Position numbers and translations under genes: made by a program. Shown piece after piece: positions 52,425 through 61,553 of a stretch of DNA of 64,000 bases. The number at the start of each line of letters is the position of its first letter. Position 1 is the first letter of the stretch. The notes beneath the pieces are model-generated. The model saw nothing but the letters and a program-made list of their open reading frames with translations, was not told the DNA's origin and made no database searches. Source of the DNA: Bacillota bacterium (GTDB lineage Bacteria > Bacillota > SHA-98 > Ch115). The DNA lies in contig JABLXA010000001.1 in assembly GCA_013178415.1 (NCBI GenBank), positions 97,445 to 161,444 on the forward strand, in the 5' to 3' direction.

Positions 52425-53596
52425 ACGTTCCTTCCACTGCTGCCATGCTATTGCGGGCGATCTTCTCTTTGGCCACTATATTGGCTCTCATATTTGCATT
52501 AAGCTGGTTCTTGCGGCGCCTTCAGAAATTCACATACCACAGGGGAGATGCCGCGCGCCTTCTCAGTATCGAGGATTCATTGATGCTTGGCCCCGGTCGT
52601 TCCCTTTATGTGGTCCGCGCCGGAGACAGGAAAATATTGATCGGGACATCAGGCCAACATCTTGTATATCTTGGGGACCTGGCAAATCCGGTAGACGCGG
52701 GTCATGAATCAGGCGCCTGCGAAGATGCCGGCTCCAAATCTGATGGCGGAGGAAATGTCAGCCAAGGGTCTAGTGGCGCAGCCGACCTCTCGGGCGGACA
52801 GAATGACGGCCCGGGGGTTCACACACCTTTGATCTTGCTGGCTGGGATTGCGTTGGCGGGGACTATAGCAATAATGATGGCCAGTGCTACGTTTTTCCCA
52901 GGGAGAATCTCAGCGGCGCCATTGCCGCAGTTGCAAATCGGGGTCGGGCAGGCAACAAATCCCCAAGATGTAGTGACCTCACTGCAGATCCTTGCCATAT
53001 TGACTATTCTCACCCTTGCGCCTGCGATCCTGATAATGATGACTTCATTTACCAGGATCGTGATAGTGCTGTCATTCGTGCGGAACGCCCTTGGCTTTCA
53101 ACAGACTCCGCCCAACCAGGTTGTCATCGGCCTTTCGCTTTTTCTGACCCTATTTGTCATGGCGCCGACATTCAATAAGATAAATGAGACCGCGCTGCAG
53201 CCTTATCTCAAGGGCCAGTTGACTCAAGAGACGGCCTACAAGAATGCCATGGAGCCCATCAGGGAATTCATGTTCAAGCAGACCAGGGAAAAGGACCTGG
53301 CTCTCTTCGTGGGGCTCGCGAAGGCGGGTCGCCCCCGCAATCCAGGTGATGTGCCCACATATGTGTTGATACCTGCCTTTATCATCAGCGAGATTAAGAC
53401 CGCCTTTGAAATAGGTTTTGTCATCTATATACCTTTTCTGGTTATTGATATGGTGGTGGCCAGCACTCTCATGTCCATGGGCATGCTGATGTTGCCCCCT
53501 GTTATGATCTCCTTGCCATTCAAGATACTGCTTTTTGTCATGGTCGATGGGTGGAATCTGGTCGTAGGATCTCTTCTCAAGAGCTTCCATGGTTAG
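52421..53596 (+). CDS. fliP: fused FliO-FliP flagellar export-gate protein
   Basis: One uninterrupted frame encodes both proteins. Residues 1-90 are FliO-like: a membrane segment ([19 protein letters not shown]) followed by [20 protein letters not shown] and [21 protein letters not shown] Gly/Ser/Asp-rich linker (about 90-130) leads to a hydrophobic stretch like the FliP signal peptide, then complete FliP (about 165-391) with [39 protein letters not shown] and [19 protein letters not shown]. FliP builds the export-gate pore and FliO chaperones it. An in-frame TTG at 52829 could be an internal start for FliP. ATG 52421 overlaps fliN; fliQ follows 11 bases on. Confidence 0.92.
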   Translation: MNVPSTAAMLLRAIFSLATILALIFALSWFLRRLQKFTYHRGDAARLLSIEDSLMLGPGRSLYVVRAGDRKILIGTSGQHLVYLGDLANPVDAGHESGACEDAGSKSDGGGNVSQGSSGAADLSGGQNDGPGVHTPLILLAGIALAGTIAIMMASATFFPGRISAAPLPQLQIGVGQATNPQDVVTSLQILAILTILTLAPAILIMMTSFTRIVIVLSFVRNALGFQQTPPNQVVIGLSLFLTLFVMAPTFNKINETALQPYLKGQLTQETAYKNAMEPIREFMFKQTREKDLALFVGLAKAGRPRNPGDVPTYVLIPAFIISEIKTAFEIGFVIYIPFLVIDMVVASTLMSMGMLMLPPVMISLPFKILLFVMVDGWNLVVGSLLKSFHG

Positions 53597-53607
53597 GGGT
53601 GGGTGAT

Positions 53608-53877
53608 ATGACGCCAGAATTTGTCTTAGGCCTAGGTCAGCGGGCCATCTGGGTGACATTGCAGGTCACTTTGCCGATATTCATCTTCGCATTGGTGACT
53701 GGTGTCGTTGTGAGCATATTACAGGCTGTAACTCAGATACAGGAGGTCACCCTTGCCTTTGTTCCGAAGATCCTGGCCGTCATTCTTGCCCTGGTGATCT
53801 TCGGTCCATGGATGCTCAAGGTCCTTGTGGGGCTGGCAGCTGAGCTATTCAGCGGTATACCGGGATATATAGGGTAG
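53608..53877 (+). CDS. fliQ: flagellar export-gate protein FliQ
   Basis: FliQ is a small two-span membrane protein that packs around FliP and FliR in the export gate. The segments VTLQVTLPIFIFALVTGVVV and KILAVILALVIFGPWMLKVL, with SILQAVTQIQEVTLAFVPK between them, are the family pattern. At 89 residues it is complete. ATG 53608 has AGGGGTGGGTGAT upstream; the frame is open from 53551 inside fliO-P but those residues are not FliQ-like. Confidence 0.94.
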   Translation: MTPEFVLGLGQRAIWVTLQVTLPIFIFALVTGVVVSILQAVTQIQEVTLAFVPKILAVILALVIFGPWMLKVLVGLAAELFSGIPGYIG

Positions 53878-53887
53878 TGGTCTCGGC

Positions 53888-54673
53888 ATGCAAATTGATG
53901 ATATGTTGACCAGGCAGCTCATAATATTCATTCTGCTTCTCGCCAGAATAGGAGGCATGTTTATCTATGCGCCAATCTTCGGCAGTTTCTCTATACCGGT
54001 TCGCATAAGGGTGATCATCGCGCTTGCCCTGGCTGGCATCATGACACCGTTACTGCATATGAAACCTGTCGGCTGGGATGGCCAGCCCTTGTCTCTTGCC
54101 TTGATGGTGCTCGACGAGATCGGCGTAGGATTAGTCATTGGTTTTGCCAGCGCCCTTTTCATACTTGCAACCCAGCTAGCGGGGCAATTCATCGACCTTC
54201 AGATAGGCTTCGGTTTCGTGAATGTAGTAGATCCTGTCTCAATGCGACAGGTCACCATCATGGGGCAGGTGGCCTACCTCCTCGGGACCCTCATATTCCT
54301 GGCCATCGATGGCCATCATCTCCTCATATCTGCCATTGCCAAGAGCTATGAAATCGTCCCTCCGGGGACCGGGGTGATTTTCCCGGCGATAAAGGCCGGG
54401 ATCCTGGAGCTATTCTCCGGAGCATTTGCCATCGGCTTCAAGATCGCTTCTCCGGTCATAGTGGCTTTGCTATTAGTTGACGCGGCCATGGGGATCCTGG
54501 CCAGGACCGTCCCGCAGATGAACGTCTTTATCGTGGGTTTTCCCCTCAAGATAGTGGGCGGGCTTTTCCTTTTTGCCCTGTCTCTCCCGCTTGCTCTGGT
54601 GATGCTGAGGGGGCTCTTTGGCCATACAGAGACTGATATTCTTCTTATCTTGAAACGCCTTTCAGGGAGATGA
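53888..54673 (+). CDS. fliR: flagellar export-gate protein FliR
   Basis: FliR completes the FliPQR pore. The 261-residue protein has about six hydrophobic segments, with FILLLARIGGMFIYAPIFG, VRIRVIIALALAGIMTPLLH, and the GFASALFILATQLAGQFIDL then QIGFGFVNVVDPVSMRQVTI block. These match FliR along its length. ATG 53888 lies ten bases after fliQ. The stop overlaps the flhB start by four bases; FliR and FlhB are physical neighbours in the gate and are fused in some bacteria, but not here. Confidence 0.94.
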   Translation: MQIDDMLTRQLIIFILLLARIGGMFIYAPIFGSFSIPVRIRVIIALALAGIMTPLLHMKPVGWDGQPLSLALMVLDEIGVGLVIGFASALFILATQLAGQFIDLQIGFGFVNVVDPVSMRQVTIMGQVAYLLGTLIFLAIDGHHLLISAIAKSYEIVPPGTGVIFPAIKAGILELFSGAFAIGFKIASPVIVALLLVDAAMGILARTVPQMNVFIVGFPLKIVGGLFLFALSLPLALVMLRGLFGHTETDILLILKRLSGR

Positions 54674-55743
54674 TGGGGATGGCAGGCGAGAACAGGACAG
54701 AGGCAGCGACACCCAAGAGGCGCCAGGAAGCGAGGCGCCGGGGGCAGGTGGCCAGGAGTATGGAGGTCAATACTGCAGTCATATTGTTGATCGCCACCGC
54801 CACAATGGGCGCCTGGGCCTGGAATGCCCTGGGGAGGCTTCTAGAATTCCTGCGTTCAATGCTATCAAACAGCTATCAATTTGAGCCCACCTTGGAAGGC
54901 CTTTCGCTTTTGGCTCGTGAGGCATCTTCTGCCATTTTGTATGTGGCAGGCCCCATAGTCATGGCTTGCCTCCTTGCCGGACTTGCGGCCAATCTTGCCC
55001 AGGTTGGATTTCTCCTCACACTGGAGCCCCTCATACCCAGATTTTCGCGGCTGGATCCAGCCAGCGGGCTGTCACGGCTCTTTTCATCGAGGGCTGGTAT
55101 AGAACTTGCAAAATCTATTGCCAAGGTGGGGGTAGTTGGCTACGTGGGCTTCATTTCTTTGCGGCAGCAATGGGATAATATCGCTCTTCTCATGCAGATG
55201 GACACTCGCTCACTTCTCGCGACTACCAGGCAAATCTTACTCACTATCGGGTATCGAATGGGAATCATTTTATCACTGATCGCCGCCTTTGATTATGTAG
55301 TTCAGAAACGGGAATTTGAAGCAAACCTCAGGATGACCAAGGAAGAGGTCAAAGAGGAATTCCGGCAGATGGAAGGAGATCCCCTGGTGCGTTCGCGGAT
55401 AAGATCCAGGCAGCGCCAGGTGGCAATGATGAGGATGATGCAGGATATCCCCAAGGCTACCGTGGTTGTAGTCAACCCGGTCCATGTAGCCGTGGCGCTG
55501 CTCTATCGCCAGGGGACCATGAAGGCACCAAAGGTGGTAGCCAAGGGGGCGAGGCTCATGTGCGAAAGGATCAAAGAGATGGCCAGGAAGCACAATGTTC
55601 CTGTTGTTGAAAATCCTCCTCTGGCGTGGGCGCTCTATAAGAGCGTGGACATTGGGAAGGAGATCCCCGTTCACCTTTACAAGGCCGTCGCCGAGGTTTT
55701 GGCATATGTCTACTACTTGAATCGCAAAGTGTCAGGTATTTGA
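54670..55743 (+). CDS. flhB: flagellar export-switch protein FlhB (NPVH variant)
   Basis: FlhB sets export-substrate specificity. The start ENRTEAATPKRRQEARRRGQ is diagnostic, four membrane segments follow (about 30-220), and the cytosolic part has EEVKEEFRQMEGDPLVRSRI. The autocleavage site, NPTH in nearly all FlhB proteins, reads NPVH here: Asn269-Pro270-Val271-His272. Cleavage is between Asn and Pro, so it may still occur. VAVALLYRQGTMKAPKVVAK is the conserved region after the site. ATG 54670 overlaps fliR; ATG 54673 or 54679 are possible. At 357 residues it is full length. Confidence 0.95.
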   Translation: MMGMAGENRTEAATPKRRQEARRRGQVARSMEVNTAVILLIATATMGAWAWNALGRLLEFLRSMLSNSYQFEPTLEGLSLLAREASSAILYVAGPIVMACLLAGLAANLAQVGFLLTLEPLIPRFSRLDPASGLSRLFSSRAGIELAKSIAKVGVVGYVGFISLRQQWDNIALLMQMDTRSLLATTRQILLTIGYRMGIILSLIAAFDYVVQKREFEANLRMTKEEVKEEFRQMEGDPLVRSRIRSRQRQVAMMRMMQDIPKATVVVVNPVHVAVALLYRQGTMKAPKVVAKGARLMCERIKEMARKHNVPVVENPPLAWALYKSVDIGKEIPVHLYKAVAEVLAYVYYLNRKVSGI

Positions 55744-55762
55744 ACAGCCGTAAAGGAGAGTA

Positions 55763-57859
55763 TTGCTGTTGGCGATAGATTTGACAAGGAATTCCGGACT
55801 TGCAGGCATAGCAAAGCTTATAAGGCACAGCGACATACTTGTTGCGGTAGGTATCGTGGCGATTCTCGTGATCATGATAGTCCCGATGCCACCTGCTGTT
55901 TTGGACCTCCTGCTGACAGTGAATATCACTATGTCTCTCGTTGTGCTCCTTGTGACCCTTTACGCGACGGAACCTCTCCAGTTTTCGGCCTTTCCATCGT
56001 TGCTTCTTATTGCAACCTTGTTCAGGCTAGCTTTGAATGTATCATCCACCAGGTTGATTCTGCTGCATGCATATGCCGGCAAGGTAATCGAAAGCTTCGG
56101 CAACTTCGTGGTGGGCGGCGATTACATCGTCGGCATGGTCGTGTTCATCATTTTGGTCATTATCCAGTTCGTGGTAATCACCAATGGCGCTGGCCGGGTG
56201 GCCGAGGTGGCTGCAAGGTTTACCCTCGACGCGATGCCTGGCAAGCAAATGAGCATCGATGCGGACCTTAATGCTGGCCTCATCGATGAAAAGGAGGCAC
56301 GGGAACGCCGCAAGGCGATAGAAAAAGAAGCTGACTTTTATGGCGCAATGGATGGCGCCAGCAAGTTCGTACGGGGTGACGCTATAGCCGGGATAATAAT
56401 CACCGTAGTGAATATCCTGGGGGGTATAGTGATAGGCCTCCTCCGTTTCAAGATGTCGGTGTTAGATGCCATGGAACGGTATGCCCTCTTGACCGTGGGT
56501 GATGGCCTCGTGACTCAAATCCCAGCCCTTTTGATATCCACGGCTACCGGCCTGATAGTTACCAGGGCGGCCTCTGAATCAAATCTTGGAGAGGATCTGG
56601 CAAGGCAGATCTTGGCCCAACCCAGAGCAGTGGCAGTAGGGGCAGGAATGATGCTCCTATTTGGAATGATCCCAGGGCTACCCAAATTGCCGTTTTTCAT
56701 GATTGCGGCGGCAGCAGGGGTGATTTCCTATGCCATCAACACGCCGGCCATGAAGGAAAAGGCAGAGCAGAGCAAAAAGCCGCCGGCCCAACCGAAGGCT
56801 CCGGAGAATTTCATGTCACTTCTGGCCCTGGATCCTCTGGAATTGGAAATAGGTTATGCGTTACTGCCCTTTGCAGATGAATCCGAGGGCGGAGATTTGC
56901 TAGACCGGGTCACCGCCGTGCGAAGGCAGGCTGCGTTAGACCTAGGCCTTGTGCTTCCTCATATACGGGTGCGAGATAATATTCAGTTAAGGCCTAATGA
57001 CTATGCCATCAAAATCAAGGGAGTGGAGGTGGCAAGAGGAGAGGCGCTCGTCCATCACTATCTTGCCATGAACCCCGGTATAGCCACGGAGCCCCTTGAA
57101 GGTTTGGAGACAAAAGATCCGGCCTTTGGGATGCCGGCTGTATGGATAACCGAGGATCAAAAGGAAAGGGCAGAGATGGCAGGTTATGCTGTGGTTGACC
57201 CAGCTTCGGTCATCATCACCCATCTATCTGAAATAGTCAAGTCGCATGCTCCAGATCTTTTAAGCCGCCAGGATGTTCAGTCTTTACTGGACAATTTGAA
57301 AAAGGCCCAGCCAGCGGTCGTCGATGAGGTAGTGCCCAATCTCCTGACGGTGGGCGAGGTTCAGAAGGTGCTTCAAAATCTTCTTCGCGAGCGGATATCT
57401 ATCAGGGACATTGGAACCATCATGGAGGCACTTGGTGATTATGCCAGGGTCACCCGTGACACCGATGCCCTTACGGAACAGGTTCGGGTGGCCCTTGGGA
57501 GACAGATCTGCAAGCAATACCAGAATGAGAATGGCGAACTCATCGTAACCACCGTTGACCCGGGATTTGAAGAGGCAATAGCCAGATCAATGGGAGATGC
57601 CAGCTCAGCGGGCGAGCGGATTCCTGCGATAGAACCCGGCCTTGCTCAGAAGTTCATAAGAGCTGTAGCCGATCAGGTCAGCAAGATGGTATCCGCAGGC
57701 CATACTCCTGTGCTCCTCACCAGTCCACATGTGAGGTTATATATCAGGAGGCTGCTTGAAAGGTCTCTCCCCAATCTGGCGGTCCTCTCCTATGGAGAGA
57801 TCGTAGATGGCCATCGAGTTCGCACAGTCGGGATGGTGAAACTGAACGATGAGAATTAA
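55763..57859 (+). CDS. flhA: flagellar export-gate protein FlhA
   Basis: FlhA forms the nonameric ring that docks chaperone-substrate complexes and uses proton motive force. About eight membrane segments occupy residues 20-320. The FHIPEP signature appears as PSLLLIATLFRLALNVSSTR, and NGAGRVAEVAARFTLDAMPG, KQMSIDADLNAGLIDEKEAR follow. The cytosolic domain (about 350-698) includes LLEIGYAL-like ELEIGYALLPFADESEGGD, and LTVGEVQKVLQNLLRERISI. TTG 55763 lies four bases after AAAGGAG; TTG 55769 is at better distance, so the start may be two codons later. flhF overlaps its end by 11 bases. Confidence 0.95.
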   Translation: MLLAIDLTRNSGLAGIAKLIRHSDILVAVGIVAILVIMIVPMPPAVLDLLLTVNITMSLVVLLVTLYATEPLQFSAFPSLLLIATLFRLALNVSSTRLILLHAYAGKVIESFGNFVVGGDYIVGMVVFIILVIIQFVVITNGAGRVAEVAARFTLDAMPGKQMSIDADLNAGLIDEKEARERRKAIEKEADFYGAMDGASKFVRGDAIAGIIITVVNILGGIVIGLLRFKMSVLDAMERYALLTVGDGLVTQIPALLISTATGLIVTRAASESNLGEDLARQILAQPRAVAVGAGMMLLFGMIPGLPKLPFFMIAAAAGVISYAINTPAMKEKAEQSKKPPAQPKAPENFMSLLALDPLELEIGYALLPFADESEGGDLLDRVTAVRRQAALDLGLVLPHIRVRDNIQLRPNDYAIKIKGVEVARGEALVHHYLAMNPGIATEPLEGLETKDPAFGMPAVWITEDQKERAEMAGYAVVDPASVIITHLSEIVKSHAPDLLSRQDVQSLLDNLKKAQPAVVDEVVPNLLTVGEVQKVLQNLLRERISIRDIGTIMEALGDYARVTRDTDALTEQVRVALGRQICKQYQNENGELIVTTVDPGFEEAIARSMGDASSAGERIPAIEPGLAQKFIRAVADQVSKMVSAGHTPVLLTSPHVRLYIRRLLERSLPNLAVLSYGEIVDGHRVRTVGMVKLNDEN

Positions 57860-59117
57860 GAGATATGTTGGGTGGGACGTTCAGTCGACTTTCAAGAGAA
57901 TCAGGGCAGAGCTAGGACCGGATGCCGTTATCTTGAGGGTGAAGAAACTACCGTGGCCTCATCCTTTCCGGGCTTTTCTCCGCGATCGCGCGGAGGTGGT
58001 GGCGGCAGTCGGCCCTGATATTCCGGCGGCGGAGCCGCAGGCCAAGACGCTGGGGATGGCAGCACCCCTTGAGGGACAGGCTAGGGGTACAGCGATAAAT
58101 GTCCCGGTGCTTAATGATCCCCCCTCTATTGATTCTGTCAGCAGTTCTATTGGCAGCGACCCTCTGGCGAGCTTAAGGGACGATCTTGCCGAGATAAAAT
58201 CCACGTTGAAGGTTCTTTCTTTGAATGGCTCTGAGGCCAGGGAAGGAGCGGCCAAGGGGACAGCGAAGTGGTTGAAGTCAGGCAAGGGCAGGGAGTTTTA
58301 TCAGATCCTTTTGGACCAGGATGTGGACGAAGAATTGGCAGGCGTCATAATGCAGGAGGCCTTTGGCAGCCAGAAGGCAAAGGGGAAGAAGACTGATGGA
58401 AGGAAAGAGTCTTCAACTCCTGAAACGCAGCTTGAAGAAATTATCAGGAAGATCATTCAAACTGGTGGACCTATAGACCTCACACCGGGCCAATGCAAGA
58501 CCGTCATTCTGGTGGGGCCTACGGGGGTCGGTAAGACCACCACCATCGCAAAGCTTGCCGCCCATCTCGGCGTCATCTCAAAGAAGAAGGTCTCTCTGAT
58601 CACGGCGGACACCTATCGGGTGGCGGCTGTCGATCAGCTTAAGACCTATGCCGAGATCATGGGGATGGACCTGAGAGTGGTACATACTCCACAGGAGATG
58701 CGGGCGGCCATAAATGAATTCTCCGGCTCAGATCTGATTTTAGTGGATACAGCCGGCAGGAGCCCCAAAAATACTCTTGAAATCGGCGAACTCAAGGCCA
58801 TGGTAGATGCGGCGAGGCCTGGGGAAGTACATCTGGTGCTCAGTGTCGCCACTAAGCCAAGGGATCTCCTCGACATAGTCGCCAGGTTCTCGCCTGTGGG
58901 CATTGACAGCATAATCTTCACCAAACTGGATGAGACATCATACCTCGGTGGACTCCTGACGGTGGCGCATAAGACAGGGAAGCCTATCTCTTATGTCACT
59001 ACAGGGCAAAGTGTCCCAGAGGACATAGCCGTTGCTGACGCGAGTCATCTTGCAAAGTCGATCCTCTCAGGAGGTAGCCATGAACGACCAAGCAGGCAGC
59101 TTGCGACAAATAGTTGA
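57849..59117 (+). CDS. flhF: flagellar placement GTPase FlhF
   Basis: SRP-type GTPase that helps decide flagellar number and position. The N-terminal part (IKRYVGWDVQSTFKRIRAEL then GPDAVIL) is the B domain, followed by a variable linker. The NG domain has G1 GPTGVGKTTTIAKLAA (Lys229), DTYRVAAVDQLKTYAEIMG, G3 DTAGRSPKN and G4 FTKLDETSYLGG. At 422 residues it is usual. ATG 57849 overlaps flhA. The partner FlhG is encoded next and overlaps by 38 bases. Confidence 0.95.
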   Translation: MRIKRYVGWDVQSTFKRIRAELGPDAVILRVKKLPWPHPFRAFLRDRAEVVAAVGPDIPAAEPQAKTLGMAAPLEGQARGTAINVPVLNDPPSIDSVSSSIGSDPLASLRDDLAEIKSTLKVLSLNGSEAREGAAKGTAKWLKSGKGREFYQILLDQDVDEELAGVIMQEAFGSQKAKGKKTDGRKESSTPETQLEEIIRKIIQTGGPIDLTPGQCKTVILVGPTGVGKTTTIAKLAAHLGVISKKKVSLITADTYRVAAVDQLKTYAEIMGMDLRVVHTPQEMRAAINEFSGSDLILVDTAGRSPKNTLEIGELKAMVDAARPGEVHLVLSVATKPRDLLDIVARFSPVGIDSIIFTKLDETSYLGGLLTVAHKTGKPISYVTTGQSVPEDIAVADASHLAKSILSGGSHERPSRQLATNS

Positions 59118-59973
59118 CGCACAACACAAAGGGCAATTGCCTAGCCAGAATTCGACGCAAAGTGAGGCAAGAGCACCGGGGGATCAGCCTCAGGGGAGCC
59201 AGTTGCCGGGAAGTGAATCAGGAATGAGCCAGCTGCGCTGCAGCTACATAATTGTCGTCACAGGCGGGAAAGGCGCAGTTGGAAAGACCAGTCTCTCCTT
59301 AAACCTTGCCGTTGCAATGGCCTGTCTCGGCAATAGGGTGACTGTGCTGGATGTGGGCACCGAATCGGCTATCAGCACTCTTTTGGGCATTCAGTCGGAT
59401 GCCAGGGAGGCTTTGAGCGTCCCTGGAGACACACCGCACGTTGCCACTTTCACTGAAGGAACTTGCAGCCTTAAGATCTTGCATGGCGGTGATAGGGTCC
59501 CGGATTTTGTTCATGACACGAGTTCCAATGGGTCTTGCGGGTTGCTTGTCATAGACGCCGGCGAAGCGCTCAAGGATGGCGCCTCATGCTTTCTGAAAGC
59601 GGCAGATCTGGTCATAGTGGTCACAACCCCTGAACTCAGCGCCATTACGGACGCCTATGCAGCCATCAAGGTCACAAAACAGGAAAACCCATCTTCAAAG
59701 GTTGGCGTCGTCATCAATATGGTGTCCAGTGAATCAGAAGGACGCTCCGTTGTGGCAAGGCTCAACCTGGTAGCGGTACGTTTCTTGGGTGATAGAATCC
59801 ATGGGATGGGCTTTGTGCCAAGGGACCCCCTTGTGATGAAATCGGCTATGGCTCAGAGGCCGTTCATCCTTGCCAATCCAGACGCTCCGTCGAGCCTCTC
59901 TGTGAAGAGGTTGGCCCAGCGAGTTTCATCTGACATGATAGTGACGGAGGGGGTTAGCGATGCCAGGCCGTGA
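59080..59973 (+). CDS. flhG: MinD-like flagellar number regulator FlhG
   Basis: FlhG (YlxH/FleN) is a MinD-type ATPase that controls FlhF and flagellar number. The N-terminal NDQAGSLRQIVD carries the DQAxxLR motif by which FlhG stimulates FlhF GTPase. The deviant Walker A is GGKGAVGKTSLSLNLAVAM. Past it the usual DADxGxANLD block reads LDVGTESAISTLLG, and Walker B reads LLVIDAGEAL, both weaker than usual, so ATP hydrolysis may be altered. The fold otherwise continues with VVTTPELSAITDAYAAIKVT. ATG 59080 has AGGAGGTAG upstream. At 297 residues it is standard; pilZ-like gene follows, overlapping by 14 bases. Confidence 0.9.
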   Translation: MNDQAGSLRQIVDAQHKGQLPSQNSTQSEARAPGDQPQGSQLPGSESGMSQLRCSYIIVVTGGKGAVGKTSLSLNLAVAMACLGNRVTVLDVGTESAISTLLGIQSDAREALSVPGDTPHVATFTEGTCSLKILHGGDRVPDFVHDTSSNGSCGLLVIDAGEALKDGASCFLKAADLVIVVTTPELSAITDAYAAIKVTKQENPSSKVGVVINMVSSESEGRSVVARLNLVAVRFLGDRIHGMGFVPRDPLVMKSAMAQRPFILANPDAPSSLSVKRLAQRVSSDMIVTEGVSDARP

Positions 59974-60631
59974 AATGCTTAGAATTAATACACGTGTCAG
60001 TCTGGTCGTGAAAGAAGGATCCTATAAGGGGAATTACAGAACCTTGATAGAAGATGTCAATGGTAATACCGTAACGCTGGCGACGCCATTCATTGACAGG
60101 AACCCCGTTCCTATAAGGCCGGGAGATAAAGTCGCCATTCAGATACTGTCCTCCGGGGTGGCACAGAAATTCAATGGCACTGTTGCCGATCGTTCCATGG
60201 AGCCCGTCCCTCTCATAAGAGTGACTCTGGAGGGAGTACCCCAATCCATTCACAGGCGCAGATTTGTGAGGATAGAAGCTGAGCTGCCGTTCTATTTTCG
60301 CGATCTGAATGATCCAGCGTATCTCAAGAAACCCATGGTTATGGGAACCACCAGGGATATAAGCGGGGGCGGCGCTCTTGTGGTACCGTCCGTTAATGTG
60401 AGACAACTCCCACCGGGGGCGCAATTAGAGATAGAAATAGTATTGCCTGGCAGGAGATTCCCAATAAGGGGGAAGGCCCGGGTCTCAAGGATGTGGAGCG
60501 TACAGAGTGGGTTGAAGGAGATCCAGAACATCGCCATTGAATTCACCGAGCTTGAAAACCAGGATAGGGAAGATATCATCAAGTTCGTCTTAGAAAAGCA
60601 GCGGGAGCTCAGACGCAAGGGGCTCATATGA
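59960..60631 (+). CDS. YcgR-like PilZ c-di-GMP-binding flagellar brake protein
   Basis: The N-terminal domain (about 1-105) resembles YcgR-N/YpfA with IRPGDKVAIQILSS, and the PilZ domain (about 108-218) has HRRRFVRIEAELPFYF and TTRDISGGGALVV, that is, the RxxxR and (D/N)xSxxG motifs that bind cyclic di-GMP. YcgR/MotI proteins slow or stop the motor when c-di-GMP is high. ATG 59960 overlaps flhG by 14 bases. Location between flhG and sigD supports a motility role. Binding is inferred from motifs. Confidence 0.9.
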   Translation: MPGREMLRINTRVSLVVKEGSYKGNYRTLIEDVNGNTVTLATPFIDRNPVPIRPGDKVAIQILSSGVAQKFNGTVADRSMEPVPLIRVTLEGVPQSIHRRRFVRIEAELPFYFRDLNDPAYLKKPMVMGTTRDISGGGALVVPSVNVRQLPPGAQLEIEIVLPGRRFPIRGKARVSRMWSVQSGLKEIQNIAIEFTELENQDREDIIKFVLEKQRELRRKGLI

Positions 60632-60656
60632 CCTGTAGTTTGGAGGAGATCATCAC

Positions 60657-61466
60657 GTGTCTATAGCGCTTGGTCAGGGATCTTCGCCGCAGGAACTCCC
60701 AGTGGAATCATTATGGCGTCTTTATTCCACTGAGAGGAAGAAATCAAAAAAGAAAGAGATTCGTGATGCTTTAATTACAAGTTACCTCTATCTGGTTAAG
60801 ATCGCCGCCGGAAGGCTGGTGGTGAGCCTTTCTCACAAGGCGGAATATGATGATCTGGTAGGATATGGCATGCTGGGGCTTTTGGACGCTATTGATCGGT
60901 TCCAGCCTGACAAAGGGGTAAAGTTTGAGACATTTGCATTCATGCGCATAAGAGGAGCCATCCTGGACGGCATTCGCGGAAATGACTGGGTGCCCCGTTC
61001 TGTGCGAGACAAGGCCAGGAAGCTCGAACAAGCATTCTTTGAAGTAGAACAACGGCAGGGACGGTCTGCGTCAGACGCCGAGGTAGCATCTTTCATGAAC
61101 CTGAGTCAGACTCAATTTGAAGCTGCGGTGGCCGAGGTCTCCAGGGCGGGACTACTATCCCTCGATGAATTGCTGGAGTTAGACGATGAAGGCGGATCTA
61201 TCAGCGTGCTTGGCCTGCTTTCTGACCCTGATAGCCCTGATCCTGCGGTTCGATATGAGCAAAAGGAGCTGCGAAGGCGCCTTGCCGCCGCTATCGATGA
61301 ACTGCAGGAGCGTGAAAGGCTGATATTAGCTCTCTATTATTATGAGGAGCTTACAGTGAAAGAGATCGCAGAGATCATGGGGATCTCCGAATCGAGGGTT
61401 TCCCAGCTGCATACCAAGGCCCTCCTCCGGATTCATGGGAAGCTCAAAATGGAAGAGATGATTTGA
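60657..61466 (+). CDS. sigD: flagellar sigma factor SigD/FliA (sigma-28)
   Basis: RNA polymerase sigma factor of the FliA/SigD/WhiG group. Region 2 includes YDDLVGYGMLGLLDAIDRFQ then PDKGVKFETFAFMRIRGAIL and DGIRGNDWVPRSVRDKARKL. Region 3 (AEVASFMNLSQTQFEAAV) and region 4 (LILALYYYEELTVKEIAEIM then GISESRVSQLHTKALL) follow in order. It should read the TAAA/CCGATAA promoters at 21682 and 31448. Its activity is usually held by FlgM, which is not in the window. GTG 60657 has GGAGGAG nine bases upstream; at 269 residues it is full length. Confidence 0.95.
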   Translation: MSIALGQGSSPQELPVESLWRLYSTERKKSKKKEIRDALITSYLYLVKIAAGRLVVSLSHKAEYDDLVGYGMLGLLDAIDRFQPDKGVKFETFAFMRIRGAILDGIRGNDWVPRSVRDKARKLEQAFFEVEQRQGRSASDAEVASFMNLSQTQFEAAVAEVSRAGLLSLDELLELDDEGGSISVLGLLSDPDSPDPAVRYEQKELRRRLAAAIDELQERERLILALYYYEELTVKEIAEIMGISESRVSQLHTKALLRIHGKLKMEEMI

Positions 61467-61553
61467 TGGGATGTCGGCTGCACACTCGCGACTTTAGTCA
61501 TGGAGAGGTTCAAGGCATGGCACGTACCTGAGGGGGTGACTTGACGCTATGGG

